Positions 24,966 through 33,744 of a DNA stretch of 64,000 nucleotides are shown here, in pieces. Position 1 is the first letter of the stretch, and every line of letters starts with the position of its first letter. Position numbers and translations under genes: made by a program. Origin of the DNA: Kiloniella sp. EL199 (GTDB taxonomy: Bacteria > Pseudomonadota > Alphaproteobacteria > Kiloniellales > Kiloniellaceae); assembly GCF_900313065.1 (NCBI RefSeq), contig NZ_OMPU01000015.1:17534-81533 (forward strand), given 5' to 3'. A model generated the notes under the pieces. The model did not search any database. It was not told the origin of the DNA and saw nothing but the letters and a program-made list of their open reading frames with translations.

Positions 24966-27641
24966 ATGACTTACTATAATCCTACTCGACGTACTTTTCT
25001 CTGCGGTTGCGTAGCGACAATTGGTACTTCTGCATTGATGAATTCAACCGCACTTGCTGCGCTTGACCCGAACTCGTTTTCAGGGCGAGTTTTTCACGCG
25101 ACTCATTATGGGCCATTTGAGGGTGTGGTTCGCGATGATAAACTTGTGAGTATCAATACAGTTGTTGAACTTGATGCTCGGCCGACCGAGATGCTGACAT
25201 ATGGAGTAATGGACCGTACTTACGATAAAACTCGTATTAACTATCCGATGGTGCGGAAATCATACCTTGAAGGATGGCAAACAGGAGATACGAAGCCTGA
25301 GTTGAGGGGGAAAGAAGAGTATGTGAAAGTCGATTGGGATACCGCATACAGTTTAACAGCCAAAGCACTTTTGGATACTGCTACGAAGTATGGTAACGAA
25401 GCGATTTTCAGCTCGTCATATGGTGGTTGGTCGAACGCTGGTGTTATGCGTCCTCAGGTGTTGCAGGGGCGTTTAATGAACTTGATGGGGGGCTGCACTA
25501 TCACACAGGGTGACTGGTCTGCCGGCGCTTCGCAGATTAGTCTGCCGCATGTTATTGGTGATATGGAAGTGTATTCACAGCAGACTGCGTGGGAAGTTAT
25601 TCGTGATAACACCGAAGTTTTTGTTTTAGTCGGGTGTGATCCTATTAAAAATAACCGCATTGAGTTCCGTGTCGCTGATCATGGTATGTATGCACACTGG
25701 GAAGAAATTCGAGATGCTGGCGTTAAGTTTATTTCAATTAATCCGCAAAAAACCGCTACAGATGAATATTTGAATGCTGATTGGGTTGATATTGCCCCAA
25801 ACACTGATGTCGCACTGTTTTCTGCCATGTCTTATCATGTCCTTGAAAAAGGGTTGGATGATCGGGAGTATTTAAAAAAATATACCGTAGGATCGGATAA
25901 GTGGATTGCATATATCAAGGGTGAAACTGATAACACGCCTAAAACCCCCTCTTGGGCAGCGGCAATTACAGGGATTAATGAGCAAAAAATCAAAGAATTG
26001 GCAGAGCTTGTCGCTCAATCGAAAACCGAAATCGCAGGGGCATGGTCTTTGCAGCGAGCTCAGCATGGTGAATTGACACACTGGGCAATTATTAACTTTG
26101 CTGCTTTGACAGGAAAGATTGGTAAGCCGGGGCAAGGCGTTGGTTTCAGTTGGCATTATGGTAATGGGGGGATGCCTGCATCAGGTAAATCGACTCCATC
26201 AGGACTCAGTCAGGGACGTAATTGGGTCAAGAAAGTTTGCCCTGCAAGCCGCATTACTGACATGTTGGAAAATCCAGGTATGGAGTTTTCCTATAATGGG
26301 AATGTTGATACCTATCCTGATGTCAGGATGATATATAATGCTGGTAATAACTTTATGTCGCATCAGCAAGACACCAATCGATTGATCAAGGCACTGGAGA
26401 AGGTTGATACAGTTGTTTCTCAAGATGTTTGGTGGTGTGCTGTTACTCGATGGGTCGATATCGTTCTTCCGGCCTCATCTACTTTGGAGCGCGATGACAT
26501 TACTTCTGGTGGTACTTATTCAAATGATCGCGTTTATGCAATGAAAAAGGTTATAGAACCATTGGGCGAGAGTAGGTCTGATTATGAAATATTTGAAGGT
26601 CTTGCAGAAAAGTTGGGATTATGGACACAGTTTACCAACGGTGAAGAATATATGACACACATTGAGGCAGCCTATAATCGTTCGTCAGCTTCCAGACATA
26701 CTTCTTTTGAGGATTTCTGGGCGAAAGGATATGCTTTAATGGATGTTCCTGCTGAAGCACGGAAATGGGTTCGGCATGGTGATTTCTATGAGGATCCTGA
26801 TGCTAATCCATTGCATACAGTATCTGGTAAAATTGAAATGCATTGTGACACTATTGCGGCCATGGATATTGAGGATTGCCCTGGAATGCCGGTGTGGTTG
26901 GAGAAGCATGAGTACCTTGGTAATGCAAAAGAAGACCAACTTCATGTGGTGAGTCCGCACCCTTGGTTCCGTTTACATAGTCAAATGGCCAATTCTGAAA
27001 AATTGCGGGCCTTATACACTGTGCAGGGGCGTGAACCTGTACGAATTAACAAATTAGATGCTATTGAGCGTGGGATTAAAGATGGTGATCTTGTAGAGCT
27101 CTATAACGAGCGCGGGACTGTGATTGCTGGTGCTGTGGTTTCTGACGAGATTAGGCCTGGTGTGGTTTCGATCTACGAGGGTGCTTGGCCCCAACTGGAT
27201 AGCAAAGGGCGGTGTAATTCGGGTTTGGTTAACTTCTTGACATCAACTCAACGATCTTCCGGTTTGAGCCAAGCAACAACGGCCAATACCTGTTTGATAT
27301 CTATGAGAAAGTGTGAAGATCCAGAAAGTCCGAACATGGCTTATGAAAAGCCTCCTATTATTGAAGACATTGAGTTCGCTGAGATTGATGAGGATTTACT
27401 CGGTCTTGACAGACTGAGTGATTTGACTGAATCACTATACGCAAATATGGGGCAAGGGGAAAAAATCTTTTACGAAAGATGCACTGTTTGTCATGGTCCT
27501 CGTGAACCTTCTCACTTTACAAAATTGCAATGGAAAGGGATCACACCATCAATGTTCCCGCGTGCAGGGCTGGACGATATTGAAAAAGCGTTGGTTATGG
27601 AATATTTGATGGAAAATGCCGCTGATGCTCATGTGGAATAG
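24966..27641 (+). CDS. torA: TorA/DorA-type molybdenum reductase fused to a C-terminal cytochrome c domain
   Basis: Predicted periplasmic reductase of TMAO or DMSO (bis-MGD molybdenum). The start at 24966 follows GAGG and gives 891 residues; a Tat signal with TRRTFL opens it. The Mo-ligand serine is Ser185 in GDWSAGASQ, preceded by a TMAO-reductase-type fold from residue 45 on; no N-terminal Fe-S cysteine set is seen, as in this subgroup. After residue 810 the protein carries a heme motif CTVCH (Cys839-His843) and a likely distal methionine, Met863, in PSMFP. That C-terminal module resembles the C-terminal heme domain of TorC/TorY cytochromes. A TorC or TorD gene is not nearby. Substrate choice between TMAO and DMSO is open. 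Confidence 0.88.
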   Translation: MTYYNPTRRTFLCGCVATIGTSALMNSTALAALDPNSFSGRVFHATHYGPFEGVVRDDKLVSINTVVELDARPTEMLTYGVMDRTYDKTRINYPMVRKSYLEGWQTGDTKPELRGKEEYVKVDWDTAYSLTAKALLDTATKYGNEAIFSSSYGGWSNAGVMRPQVLQGRLMNLMGGCTITQGDWSAGASQISLPHVIGDMEVYSQQTAWEVIRDNTEVFVLVGCDPIKNNRIEFRVADHGMYAHWEEIRDAGVKFISINPQKTATDEYLNADWVDIAPNTDVALFSAMSYHVLEKGLDDREYLKKYTVGSDKWIAYIKGETDNTPKTPSWAAAITGINEQKIKELAELVAQSKTEIAGAWSLQRAQHGELTHWAIINFAALTGKIGKPGQGVGFSWHYGNGGMPASGKSTPSGLSQGRNWVKKVCPASRITDMLENPGMEFSYNGNVDTYPDVRMIYNAGNNFMSHQQDTNRLIKALEKVDTVVSQDVWWCAVTRWVDIVLPASSTLERDDITSGGTYSNDRVYAMKKVIEPLGESRSDYEIFEGLAEKLGLWTQFTNGEEYMTHIEAAYNRSSASRHTSFEDFWAKGYALMDVPAEARKWVRHGDFYEDPDANPLHTVSGKIEMHCDTIAAMDIEDCPGMPVWLEKHEYLGNAKEDQLHVVSPHPWFRLHSQMANSEKLRALYTVQGREPVRINKLDAIERGIKDGDLVELYNERGTVIAGAVVSDEIRPGVVSIYEGAWPQLDSKGRCNSGLVNFLTSTQRSSGLSQATTANTCLISMRKCEDPESPNMAYEKPPIIEDIEFAEIDEDLLGLDRLSDLTESLYANMGQGEKIFYERCTVCHGPREPSHFTKLQWKGITPSMFPRAGLDDIEKALVMEYLMENAADAHVE

Positions 27642-27678
27642 CTTCTGGCCTCATTAAACAGGTCAATTATTACCTTTT

Positions 27679-27722
27679 AAATATCAACCCTCTATTCGTA
27701 TAAGAACAGAGGGTTGATATTT
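27679..27722. terminator. long hairpin after the TorA-like gene
   Basis: AAATATCAACCCTCT (27679-27693) pairs perfectly over 15 bp with its complement at 27708-27722 around a 14-base loop, followed by a T-rich stretch. It lies 37 bp after the reductase stop. The stem is AT-rich, so strength is moderate; it may be bidirectional. Confidence 0.7.
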
Positions 27723-27913
27723 CTACCATTTTCATTTTAAGGCGCCGAATGTGAACTGATTGAAGGGCTGTCAGATGAGCCGTAAAATACTTTCAGCACA
27801 GCGAACTGGAACCTCGGAAAGTCTCGAGTTTTTGAACAGCGACTCTTCGTGACTGGAGTGCATTGTCTTTCTTAGTCATGCTCTGCTAGGCCAGATACTG
27901 GAATCACCAGTGA

Positions 27914-28756
27914 CTATCCTACGAAGGCTTTCTCCACAACGTATTCCCCCGGTTTGCTGTTGGCACCTTCGCTAAGACCTGCTTCTTCACAAAGCTCGGC
28001 ACAGGATTTCAGCATTTCCATGGAGCCACAAATCATAACGCGATCTGTTTCGGGGTTTAGCGCGGGCGTTTCCAAATCCGTTGTGATCTTGCCAGAGCGG
28101 AAGAGTTCCGGGATCCTGCCGCGACGAATGAAATCTTCGCGGGTTACAGAGTTGTAGTATCTCAGTTTTTCAGAAACCATTTCACCAAGAAATTCGTGTT
28201 GATACAGGCTGGAGACAAGCTCTTCACCGTACTTCAATTCTTCTTTGTGACGGCAGCTGTGGATCAGGATGACTTCTTCAAATTTTTCATAAGTTTCCGG
28301 GTCGCGGATAACGCTGGCAAAAGGAGCAATTCCGGTTCCTGTTGACATCATGTAGAGGCGTTTGCCGGGAACCAATGCATCAAGGACAAGTGTGCCTGTT
28401 GGTTTTTTGCCCAAAAGGACCATATCGCCAGGTTTGATATTTTGCAGGCGTGATGTGAGGGGGCCGTTTGGAACTTTAATGGAATAAAGTTCGATCGTTT
28501 CATCCCAAGCCGGGCTGGCAATGGAATAGGCGCGTAAAAGCGGCTTGCCATCGACCATAAGGCCAATCATCACAAATTCACCTGTCCGAAAACGAAATGC
28601 AGCTGGGCGTGTAATCTTGAAAGAAAACAGCGAGTCTGTGTGATGGGTAACGGACAGTACAGTTTCACCTGTTACCGATTTTGGTAACGGCTTTTCAGTG
28701 GTCGCCATGATATCGCCCGGTGTTGTATCCGCGATTGCCAATTGCTCAACAGTCAT
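27914..28756 (-). CDS. fpr: ferredoxin--NADP+ reductase
   Basis: An FAD enzyme that moves electrons between NADPH and ferredoxin or flavodoxin. I chose ATG 28756 because AGGAG sits just before it; this gives 280 residues, with a shorter start at the ATG 16 codons in also possible (Fpr is usually about 257). The FAD-binding signature RAYSIASP is near residue 83, the NADP-binding GTGIAPFASVIRD near residue 147, and CGSMEML follows; the end is GEYVVEKAFVG. It converges with the TorA-like gene across a 270-bp gap. Oxidative-stress control is common for fpr but no site is visible here. Confidence 0.93.
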   Translation of the reverse strand: MTVEQLAIADTTPGDIMATTEKPLPKSVTGETVLSVTHHTDSLFSFKITRPAAFRFRTGEFVMIGLMVDGKPLLRAYSIASPAWDETIELYSIKVPNGPLTSRLQNIKPGDMVLLGKKPTGTLVLDALVPGKRLYMMSTGTGIAPFASVIRDPETYEKFEEVILIHSCRHKEELKYGEELVSSLYQHEFLGEMVSEKLRYYNSVTREDFIRRGRIPELFRSGKITTDLETPALNPETDRVMICGSMEMLKSCAELCEEAGLSEGANSKPGEYVVEKAFVG

Positions 28757-29204
28757 TAACTGCTCCTGCTTCCTTACTATGACAGCGTGGCTTGTGAAAG
28801 CCTTTGCTACAAATTCATTCATCAGTGGTTGGACAGTTTGTGCCCATCCGTGAATAAACACTTCATATTTGCCGTAAGATTGAGGCATTTATTTGGTGCT
28901 TATTGGTGTGCCGACAATGTGTTATCGGTCACATCCTATAATCTCGCCTGAGGTGTCATGTAATTTTGGACGAGTATGTACCATACATATAGCGTTTTGC
29001 ATATTACATTTAAGTTTGATTTAACATAGCTAGCAGTAATATCAAGTATAATATCCTAAAAAATTGTGTTATATTTATTTATATCCATTTAACATATTGA
29101 TATTGATTATTAATATAATAACACTATATTTGATGTGATTTTGTAGTGATTTGGTGCGTTAAATTGTAGCACTTGTGTTGTCACGTGATTTGATCCGTGA
29201 TTCG
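28757..29204. other. 448-bp gap before fpr with no recognised gene
   Basis: The first 130 bp hold the upstream region of fpr and possible alternative fpr starts. The rest (about 28920-29200) is AT-rich with runs of TATA and ATAT and no open frame worth calling. I see no clear hairpin or motif. Confidence 0.5.
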
Positions 29205-30170
29205 TTAGTAATGATTTGAGGCCAAAGTATCTCTGTTATGAGGAGATTCCCAATCAAGGTCAGGCATCACTGGAATGATGTTATGCGGATTATTTGCTGT
29301 ATCATTCTGGAAACTTGCAGCAACGATTGTTGAGATATCAATTGTACCCGCGATAGATGGCGTTTGGTATAAATCTCTCGTATAAGCCCATAAGTTGGGA
29401 TAGTCGGCTAATCTTCTTTTGGTGCATCTGTGTAGTGTATAATAAACCAGATCAAACCTGAGCAGTGTTGTAAATAACTTCCAGTCAGATGCTGTTTGCC
29501 TGTTGCCAAAAAGAAACCGTCTTTCCGATAATATCTGCTCTAGCCTGTCCAAAGTATTAAATACAAGTGCGACAGCTTGGTTGTACGCCTTTTGGTTTTG
29601 GGCAAACCCTGCTTTGTAAACGCCATTACTCAGTCCGTTATATATCCAGCTATCCATGTCGGGCATTTCTTCATTAAGAGACGGAGGATAGTAAGTTAGC
29701 GGTAACTGACCCCTTGTTTGAGCTTTATCCAGCGCGAGCATGATTTGGGATGATTCGTTGGAAATGATTTGTTGAGTGTGACTATCCCATAAAACAGGGA
29801 CTGTTGATCGACCAGTATAGTTGCTATTACTTAACGTATAGAGTTGATGCAGATGACGTATTGTATGATTTGATCCTGGGATATTCCATGTCTTTCCACC
29901 GTTTATCGCATAGCCTTCCAGGCGAGGGCCATGGGCGATGTGAAGAGGTATATGATTGTCCAGTTTTTTCAGATGCCGCATAAGCATAGGCCTTTGTGAC
30001 CACTGACAACTGTTGGACCCGATAAGCCAGTAACGACCTAGGGAGTTGGCCATATTCTCAATGATGTCTGTTGGAATTTTGTTATTATATTTACTGTCGG
30101 GGCGAATATACGCTCCGTCATGAATGATATCGTCTTTGTCAGTCCATTCGCCTTTGTATAGCATACCCAT
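29205..30170 (-). CDS. glutathionyl-hydroquinone reductase-like (ECM4/YqjG family)
   Basis: A 321-residue glutathione-S-transferase superfamily protein of the xi/ECM4 type, expected to reduce glutathionyl-hydroquinones. The catalytic cysteine is Cys55 in NSCQWSQR; family members usually read CPWA, so proline and alanine are changed to glutamine and serine. The thioredoxin-like domain continues with VPVLWD and SNESSQIM, and the C-terminal helical domain from about residue 180 includes LFGNRQTASDWKLFTTLLRFDLVY. It is divergent from a LysR-type regulator, 161 bp apart, a classic arrangement for regulator and target. Confidence 0.8.
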   Translation of the reverse strand: MGMLYKGEWTDKDDIIHDGAYIRPDSKYNNKIPTDIIENMANSLGRYWLIGSNSCQWSQRPMLMRHLKKLDNHIPLHIAHGPRLEGYAINGGKTWNIPGSNHTIRHLHQLYTLSNSNYTGRSTVPVLWDSHTQQIISNESSQIMLALDKAQTRGQLPLTYYPPSLNEEMPDMDSWIYNGLSNGVYKAGFAQNQKAYNQAVALVFNTLDRLEQILSERRFLFGNRQTASDWKLFTTLLRFDLVYYTLHRCTKRRLADYPNLWAYTRDLYQTPSIAGTIDISTIVAASFQNDTANNPHNIIPVMPDLDWESPHNRDTLASNHY

Positions 30171-30211
30171 GTGATTCGTCTTTTTTCTAAGGAGTGCGGT
30201 TTATCTATCTG

Positions 30212-30265
30212 ATATTTATAAATATATCTTTGATCGTGTCGTTGTGTGTCGATAACAATATTGTT
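30212..30265. promoter_or_regulatory. two palindromes in the divergent GST-LysR region
   Basis: ATATTTATAAATAT (30212-30225) and AACAATATTGTT (30254-30265) are perfect palindromes 42 bp apart, the second 67 bp before the LysR start. Dyad sites in such a divergent region are typical LysR operators, but neither shows a full T-N11-A core, so the assignment is tentative. Confidence 0.4.
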
Positions 30266-30331
30266 CTTTTATCGGACTTTTGAATTTTTATCTGTTCACA
30301 AAATATGTTGTTTTGGTCTATAAAATAATCC

Positions 30332-31237
30332 ATGAAGAATTTACCTTTAAATGCTTTACGGGCCTTTGCTGCTGTGTATGAGACAGGTGGCATAAGGCCA
30401 GCCGCGAGATTGCTTGAAATTACACATTCGTCGATCAGTAAACATGTTCAGGAATTAGAGGCCTGGATTGGTGTTCCTTTGATTGATCGCGAACAAGGGG
30501 TGAGAACTATTAAATTTAATCCCCAAGGCGAAGATATTGGGCGTGTTGCTTTGGAGAACTTGAATGATATGGCAAGTGCAGTTGAGGCTGTTCGGGAAAG
30601 CAGGCAGGGGAATGCGGTCACAATCTCAACGACACCGTCGTTTGCGGCGCGGTGGTTACTCCCCAGACTGCAGGATTTTAATACGACTTTCCCTTGGATC
30701 GAACTGTCTATTGTCGTTGATCAGAAGTTAAATTTTGCTGCTGATCATGGGGCCGATCTTGCCATTCGAATGGGGCAAGGGCCTTGGGAAGGGTTGGAAT
30801 GCACGCCGCTGATGGGGGAGCAGCTTTTCCCGGTGATGAGTACATCCTTGTGGTTAAAGGTTGGTCGCCCTACCGAGTTGTCTGCTCTGGAAGGGTTGCC
30901 TCTGTTGCATGATCGTGATCCTCAGGCAAATTGGCAGCGCTGGATTTCCGAGCAAGATAATTTGGATTTTGATACGCGGTCTGGTCCACGTTTTGCCTCT
31001 TCCGATCTCGTACTTCGGGCGGCTGTGCAAGGTTTGGGCGTAGCGCTTGCACGAGGGCGTCTGGTTGAGGATGATTTGGCAACGGGCTTGTTGATTAAAC
31101 CGTTTGAGGGAAATGAAGCGGTGCTTACCCAGGCTTATTGGCTGCTCCATCCCAAGGGCAAGAAGAAATCAATTGCGATAACAAAAGTTGTTGAATGGTT
31201 GAACATGATGTCTGAGCAAGAATTACACGGATCCTGA
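30332..31237 (+). CDS. LysR-family transcriptional regulator
   Basis: A 301-residue regulator. The winged helix-turn-helix (NALRAFAAVYETGGIRPAARLLEITHSSISKHVQELEAWIGVPL) spans residues 7-50, and the effector-binding domain runs from about residue 90. It is closest in feel to the GcvA/AmpR branch (the WLLPRLQDF and GPRFASSDL segments). It probably autoregulates and controls the divergent glutathionyl-hydroquinone reductase gene (inference from layout). Confidence 0.92.
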   Translation: MKNLPLNALRAFAAVYETGGIRPAARLLEITHSSISKHVQELEAWIGVPLIDREQGVRTIKFNPQGEDIGRVALENLNDMASAVEAVRESRQGNAVTISTTPSFAARWLLPRLQDFNTTFPWIELSIVVDQKLNFAADHGADLAIRMGQGPWEGLECTPLMGEQLFPVMSTSLWLKVGRPTELSALEGLPLLHDRDPQANWQRWISEQDNLDFDTRSGPRFASSDLVLRAAVQGLGVALARGRLVEDDLATGLLIKPFEGNEAVLTQAYWLLHPKGKKKSIAITKVVEWLNMMSEQELHGS

Positions 31238-31264
31238 GGTGACTCTGAACCGTGCCTGAGATTT

Positions 31265-31972
31265 CTATTGTTCATAGCGGTCATGGTGTCTGACCCAGGA
31301 CATGGTGCCACCTTCTGATGTTTCATGTCGCCCATAAGGTGTCAGATCAATGTAGTGGTATGTTCCATTGAGCATGTCCAGACCACGGCTGTAAGTCGAA
31401 TAGCTGTGGTATATTTTCCCATTATCTCCTTTGACAAATACACTAATTCCGGGGGCATCGTTTATAGGGAAGATTGTTTGTCTGTAGTTATAGGTAATTT
31501 CGTCCTCAGGCTTATGGTTGTCTCCAAAGCTGACACCAAAATCTTCATTGAAAGAATTTTCATAGGAAGATACGAAATTGAAAGACCAGTTAAGACGGGA
31601 TTTGAATTTAGAGAGCTTCTCTATTGGTGCCCTTGCAATGGATACGAAGGCGATGTCCCTGGCTTTCAGATGGCAATCAATGCCTTCAAAATTATCGGCC
31701 CAGAGGGAACAGCTTACACAACCATTTTCCCATTCCGGGTCAAACATAAAATGATAGACGATTAACTGTGTAGAACCACCAAAAAGTTCAGCAAGACTCG
31801 CCGATCCGCTTTCTGTGGTAAAAGTGTATTTTTTCGTAACTTCTACCCAAGGGAGTTCTCTGCGTTTTTGGTTTAATTTGTCTCTGGCCTGTATAAGAGC
31901 TTTTTCTTCCTTCAGAAGTTTCTTCCGCTCAACCAGCCAATTTTCACGGGTCACGGCTTTGTTGTGTGACAT
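31265..31972 (-). CDS. DUF899 family thioredoxin-like protein
   Basis: A 235-residue cytoplasmic protein of the DUF899 family. The opening VTRENWLVERKKLLKEEKALIQARD and the segment LIVYHFMFDPEWENGCVSCSLWADNF are characteristic; the CVSC pair sits where a thioredoxin-type active site would lie, and NWSFNFVSSYENSFN follows. The chemistry is unproven. In other bacteria these genes often sit beside ArsR-type regulators; none is encoded here, but two regularly spaced palindromes precede the start. Confidence 0.9.
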   Translation of the reverse strand: MSHNKAVTRENWLVERKKLLKEEKALIQARDKLNQKRRELPWVEVTKKYTFTTESGSASLAELFGGSTQLIVYHFMFDPEWENGCVSCSLWADNFEGIDCHLKARDIAFVSIARAPIEKLSKFKSRLNWSFNFVSSYENSFNEDFGVSFGDNHKPEDEITYNYRQTIFPINDAPGISVFVKGDNGKIYHSYSTYSRGLDMLNGTYHYIDLTPYGRHETSEGGTMSWVRHHDRYEQ

Positions 31973-31994
31973 TAATCGGCTCCTAAAACATTAT

Positions 31995-32061
31995 TTAACT
32001 CAATGGTTAATTATTTAATATTAATGATACATCGTCAAGATACATTTAACCGTTAGGTTAA
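31995..32061. promoter_or_regulatory. paired palindromes, candidate operators of the DUF899 gene
   Basis: TTAACT-N4-GGTTAA (31995-32010) and TTAACC-N4-GGTTAA (32046-32061) are near-identical dyads 51 bp apart, about five helical turns, beginning 22 bp before the DUF899 start. They look like sites for a dimeric repressor encoded elsewhere. Confidence 0.55.
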
Positions 32062-32227
32062 TTCTATGAAACGAAGCCAGTGTAATGAATGGCAAATCCA
32101 TAATTTTTTAGTTGATATAAAGTTTGTCACTTTAAATTGAATTATCTAAATATGTACGAAAGAATATGCCTTGGTCAGGGCATGAGAGTGTTACGCTCTA
32201 TAACTATAAAAAAGCACGTTACGTCGT

Positions 32228-32752
32228 ATGATAAGAGAAAAAGAAGAACATCCTTTTTGGAAAATCAAAAAGTTGACTGAAATGACATCTGCAGAGTGGG
32301 AGAGTCTTTGTGATGGCTGTGGCAAGTGCTGTCTTGTAAAGTTGGAAAATGCAGATACAGAAGAGATTGTTGACACGGATGTGGTATGTAAACTGCTGGA
32401 CCTTGGTACTTGCCAGTGCAGTTTGTACGAGACACGTCATCAGTATGTGCCGGATTGTATAAAGGTTACCGCAGATAACATTGAAACATTGAGCTTTATG
32501 CCGCCGACCTGTGCCTACCGTTTATTACACGAAGGGGGGACTCTTCCCTGGTGGCATCCTTTGATTACAGGAAATCCGAACTCGGTTCATGATGCCGGTG
32601 TATCTGCCTTGGATAAGGTCGTATCTGAAACAGACGTCGACGATGCAGATCTGGAAGATCATATTGTGGAGTGGCCTCAGGATCCAAGCCCTCCTGAACC
32701 TTGGGTTCATTACCCAGAGAGCGAAAACCCAGAGAACCAAGGTAAGGAATAG
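32228..32752 (+). CDS. YcgN-family cysteine-cluster protein
   Basis: A 174-residue protein of the UPF0260/YcgN family. The cysteine pattern is visible: [15 protein letters not shown] near residue 30, [22 protein letters not shown] and [10 protein letters not shown], followed by LPWWHPL. Eight or so cysteines suggest an iron-sulfur or zinc cluster. The function is unknown. The C-terminal tail of about 35 acidic residues is variable. Its stop overlaps the ribosome site of the following 4Fe-4S protein, so the two are translationally linked. Confidence 0.92.
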   Translation: MIREKEEHPFWKIKKLTEMTSAEWESLCDGCGKCCLVKLENADTEEIVDTDVVCKLLDLGTCQCSLYETRHQYVPDCIKVTADNIETLSFMPPTCAYRLLHEGGTLPWWHPLITGNPNSVHDAGVSALDKVVSETDVDDADLEDHIVEWPQDPSPPEPWVHYPESENPENQGKE

Positions 32753-32756
32753 CACA

Positions 32757-33476
32757 CTGACTCTTGATGATTTTACGGATGATCTTTCGAATAATGGTTT
32801 CACGCTCAGGGGAGGTTTTCATCCTGAGCCGGAAGATCAGGTGCCTGATTTGTCATCAGGGCAACCCGTTTTATCTGTCATTATGATTGGCAATGTTGGT
32901 TCCGGCGATTTTTGGGACTCTTTTAAGCATTCGGGTGAATATCTGGACGCTGTTTCTGACCCGATGGACAGGTGGGCCAAACGAGTGGTTACACCAATAG
33001 CTGCGAAAGCTGGAGGAGAGGCGCTTTTCCCCTCTGATGGTCCGCCATATCACCCTTTTCAGAAGTGGGCTTCCCGATCAGAAACCTTGTTTCCAAGTCC
33101 GATCGGCCTTTTTATCAGTCCAGATTGGGGTACATGGCATGCACTCCGTGCTGCTATTTTGCTCCCGTTCAAAATAGAGATATCTACAGCCGAGCAGGAA
33201 ATGTCCAACTCTAGCCTGACCAGCCCTTGTCTAAGCTGTGAAGGTCAACCTTGTTTGAAAATTTGCCCTGTCGATGCCTTTGGTGTTGATCGGGATTATG
33301 ATTATCTGGCTTGTGCTTATCATGTGGCATCCGACGCAGGAACATCTTGTGCTTCTAAGGGGTGTCTTGCGCGCAGGGCTTGCCCCGTTGGGCAGCAATA
33401 TGTGTTGAGTTCAGAGCATGCCGCATTTCATATGTTTGCTTTTATTAATGAGCGAAAGCTTATGGGAGAAATTTAA
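32757..33476 (+). CDS. 4Fe-4S protein, likely starting at CTG
   Basis: A protein of about 239 residues with C-terminal iron-sulfur motifs SPCLSCEGQPCLKICPVDAF and CASKGCLARRACPVG, the layout of ferredoxin-like proteins related to epoxyqueuosine reductase. No ATG, GTG or TTG lies at the natural N-terminus; the in-frame CTG at 32757 is preceded at 8-9 bases by AAGGAA, which overlaps the YcgN stop. An upstream in-frame ATG inside ycgN at 32589 is possible but would add 56 unlikely residues. Role unknown; coupling to YcgN suggests a joint function. Confidence 0.75.
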   Translation: MTLDDFTDDLSNNGFTLRGGFHPEPEDQVPDLSSGQPVLSVIMIGNVGSGDFWDSFKHSGEYLDAVSDPMDRWAKRVVTPIAAKAGGEALFPSDGPPYHPFQKWASRSETLFPSPIGLFISPDWGTWHALRAAILLPFKIEISTAEQEMSNSSLTSPCLSCEGQPCLKICPVDAFGVDRDYDYLACAYHVASDAGTSCASKGCLARRACPVGQQYVLSSEHAAFHMFAFINERKLMGEI

Positions 33477-33744
33477 ACATCTTTTCAAAGAATTTGTCCG
33501 ACATCTAAGTAGAATAATTGTTTGATTTCATTTGGTTATGTGTATTGTGGCTATTGTATGTGTGTCTGTAATAGCAAGTGTGATTTGAAATCCATATGCA
33601 CTGATAGTATATTACGAATGCTAAAACGGCCTAATTTCGGTGTTTCTTGGTGACGGAGTGACGCTCTTACGATATCTCCAAAAGAAAACCCCAGTTAATG
33701 TCTCTTGAAATTTTGTTACCGATACGTAGGGAGGGCTGAGCCCC

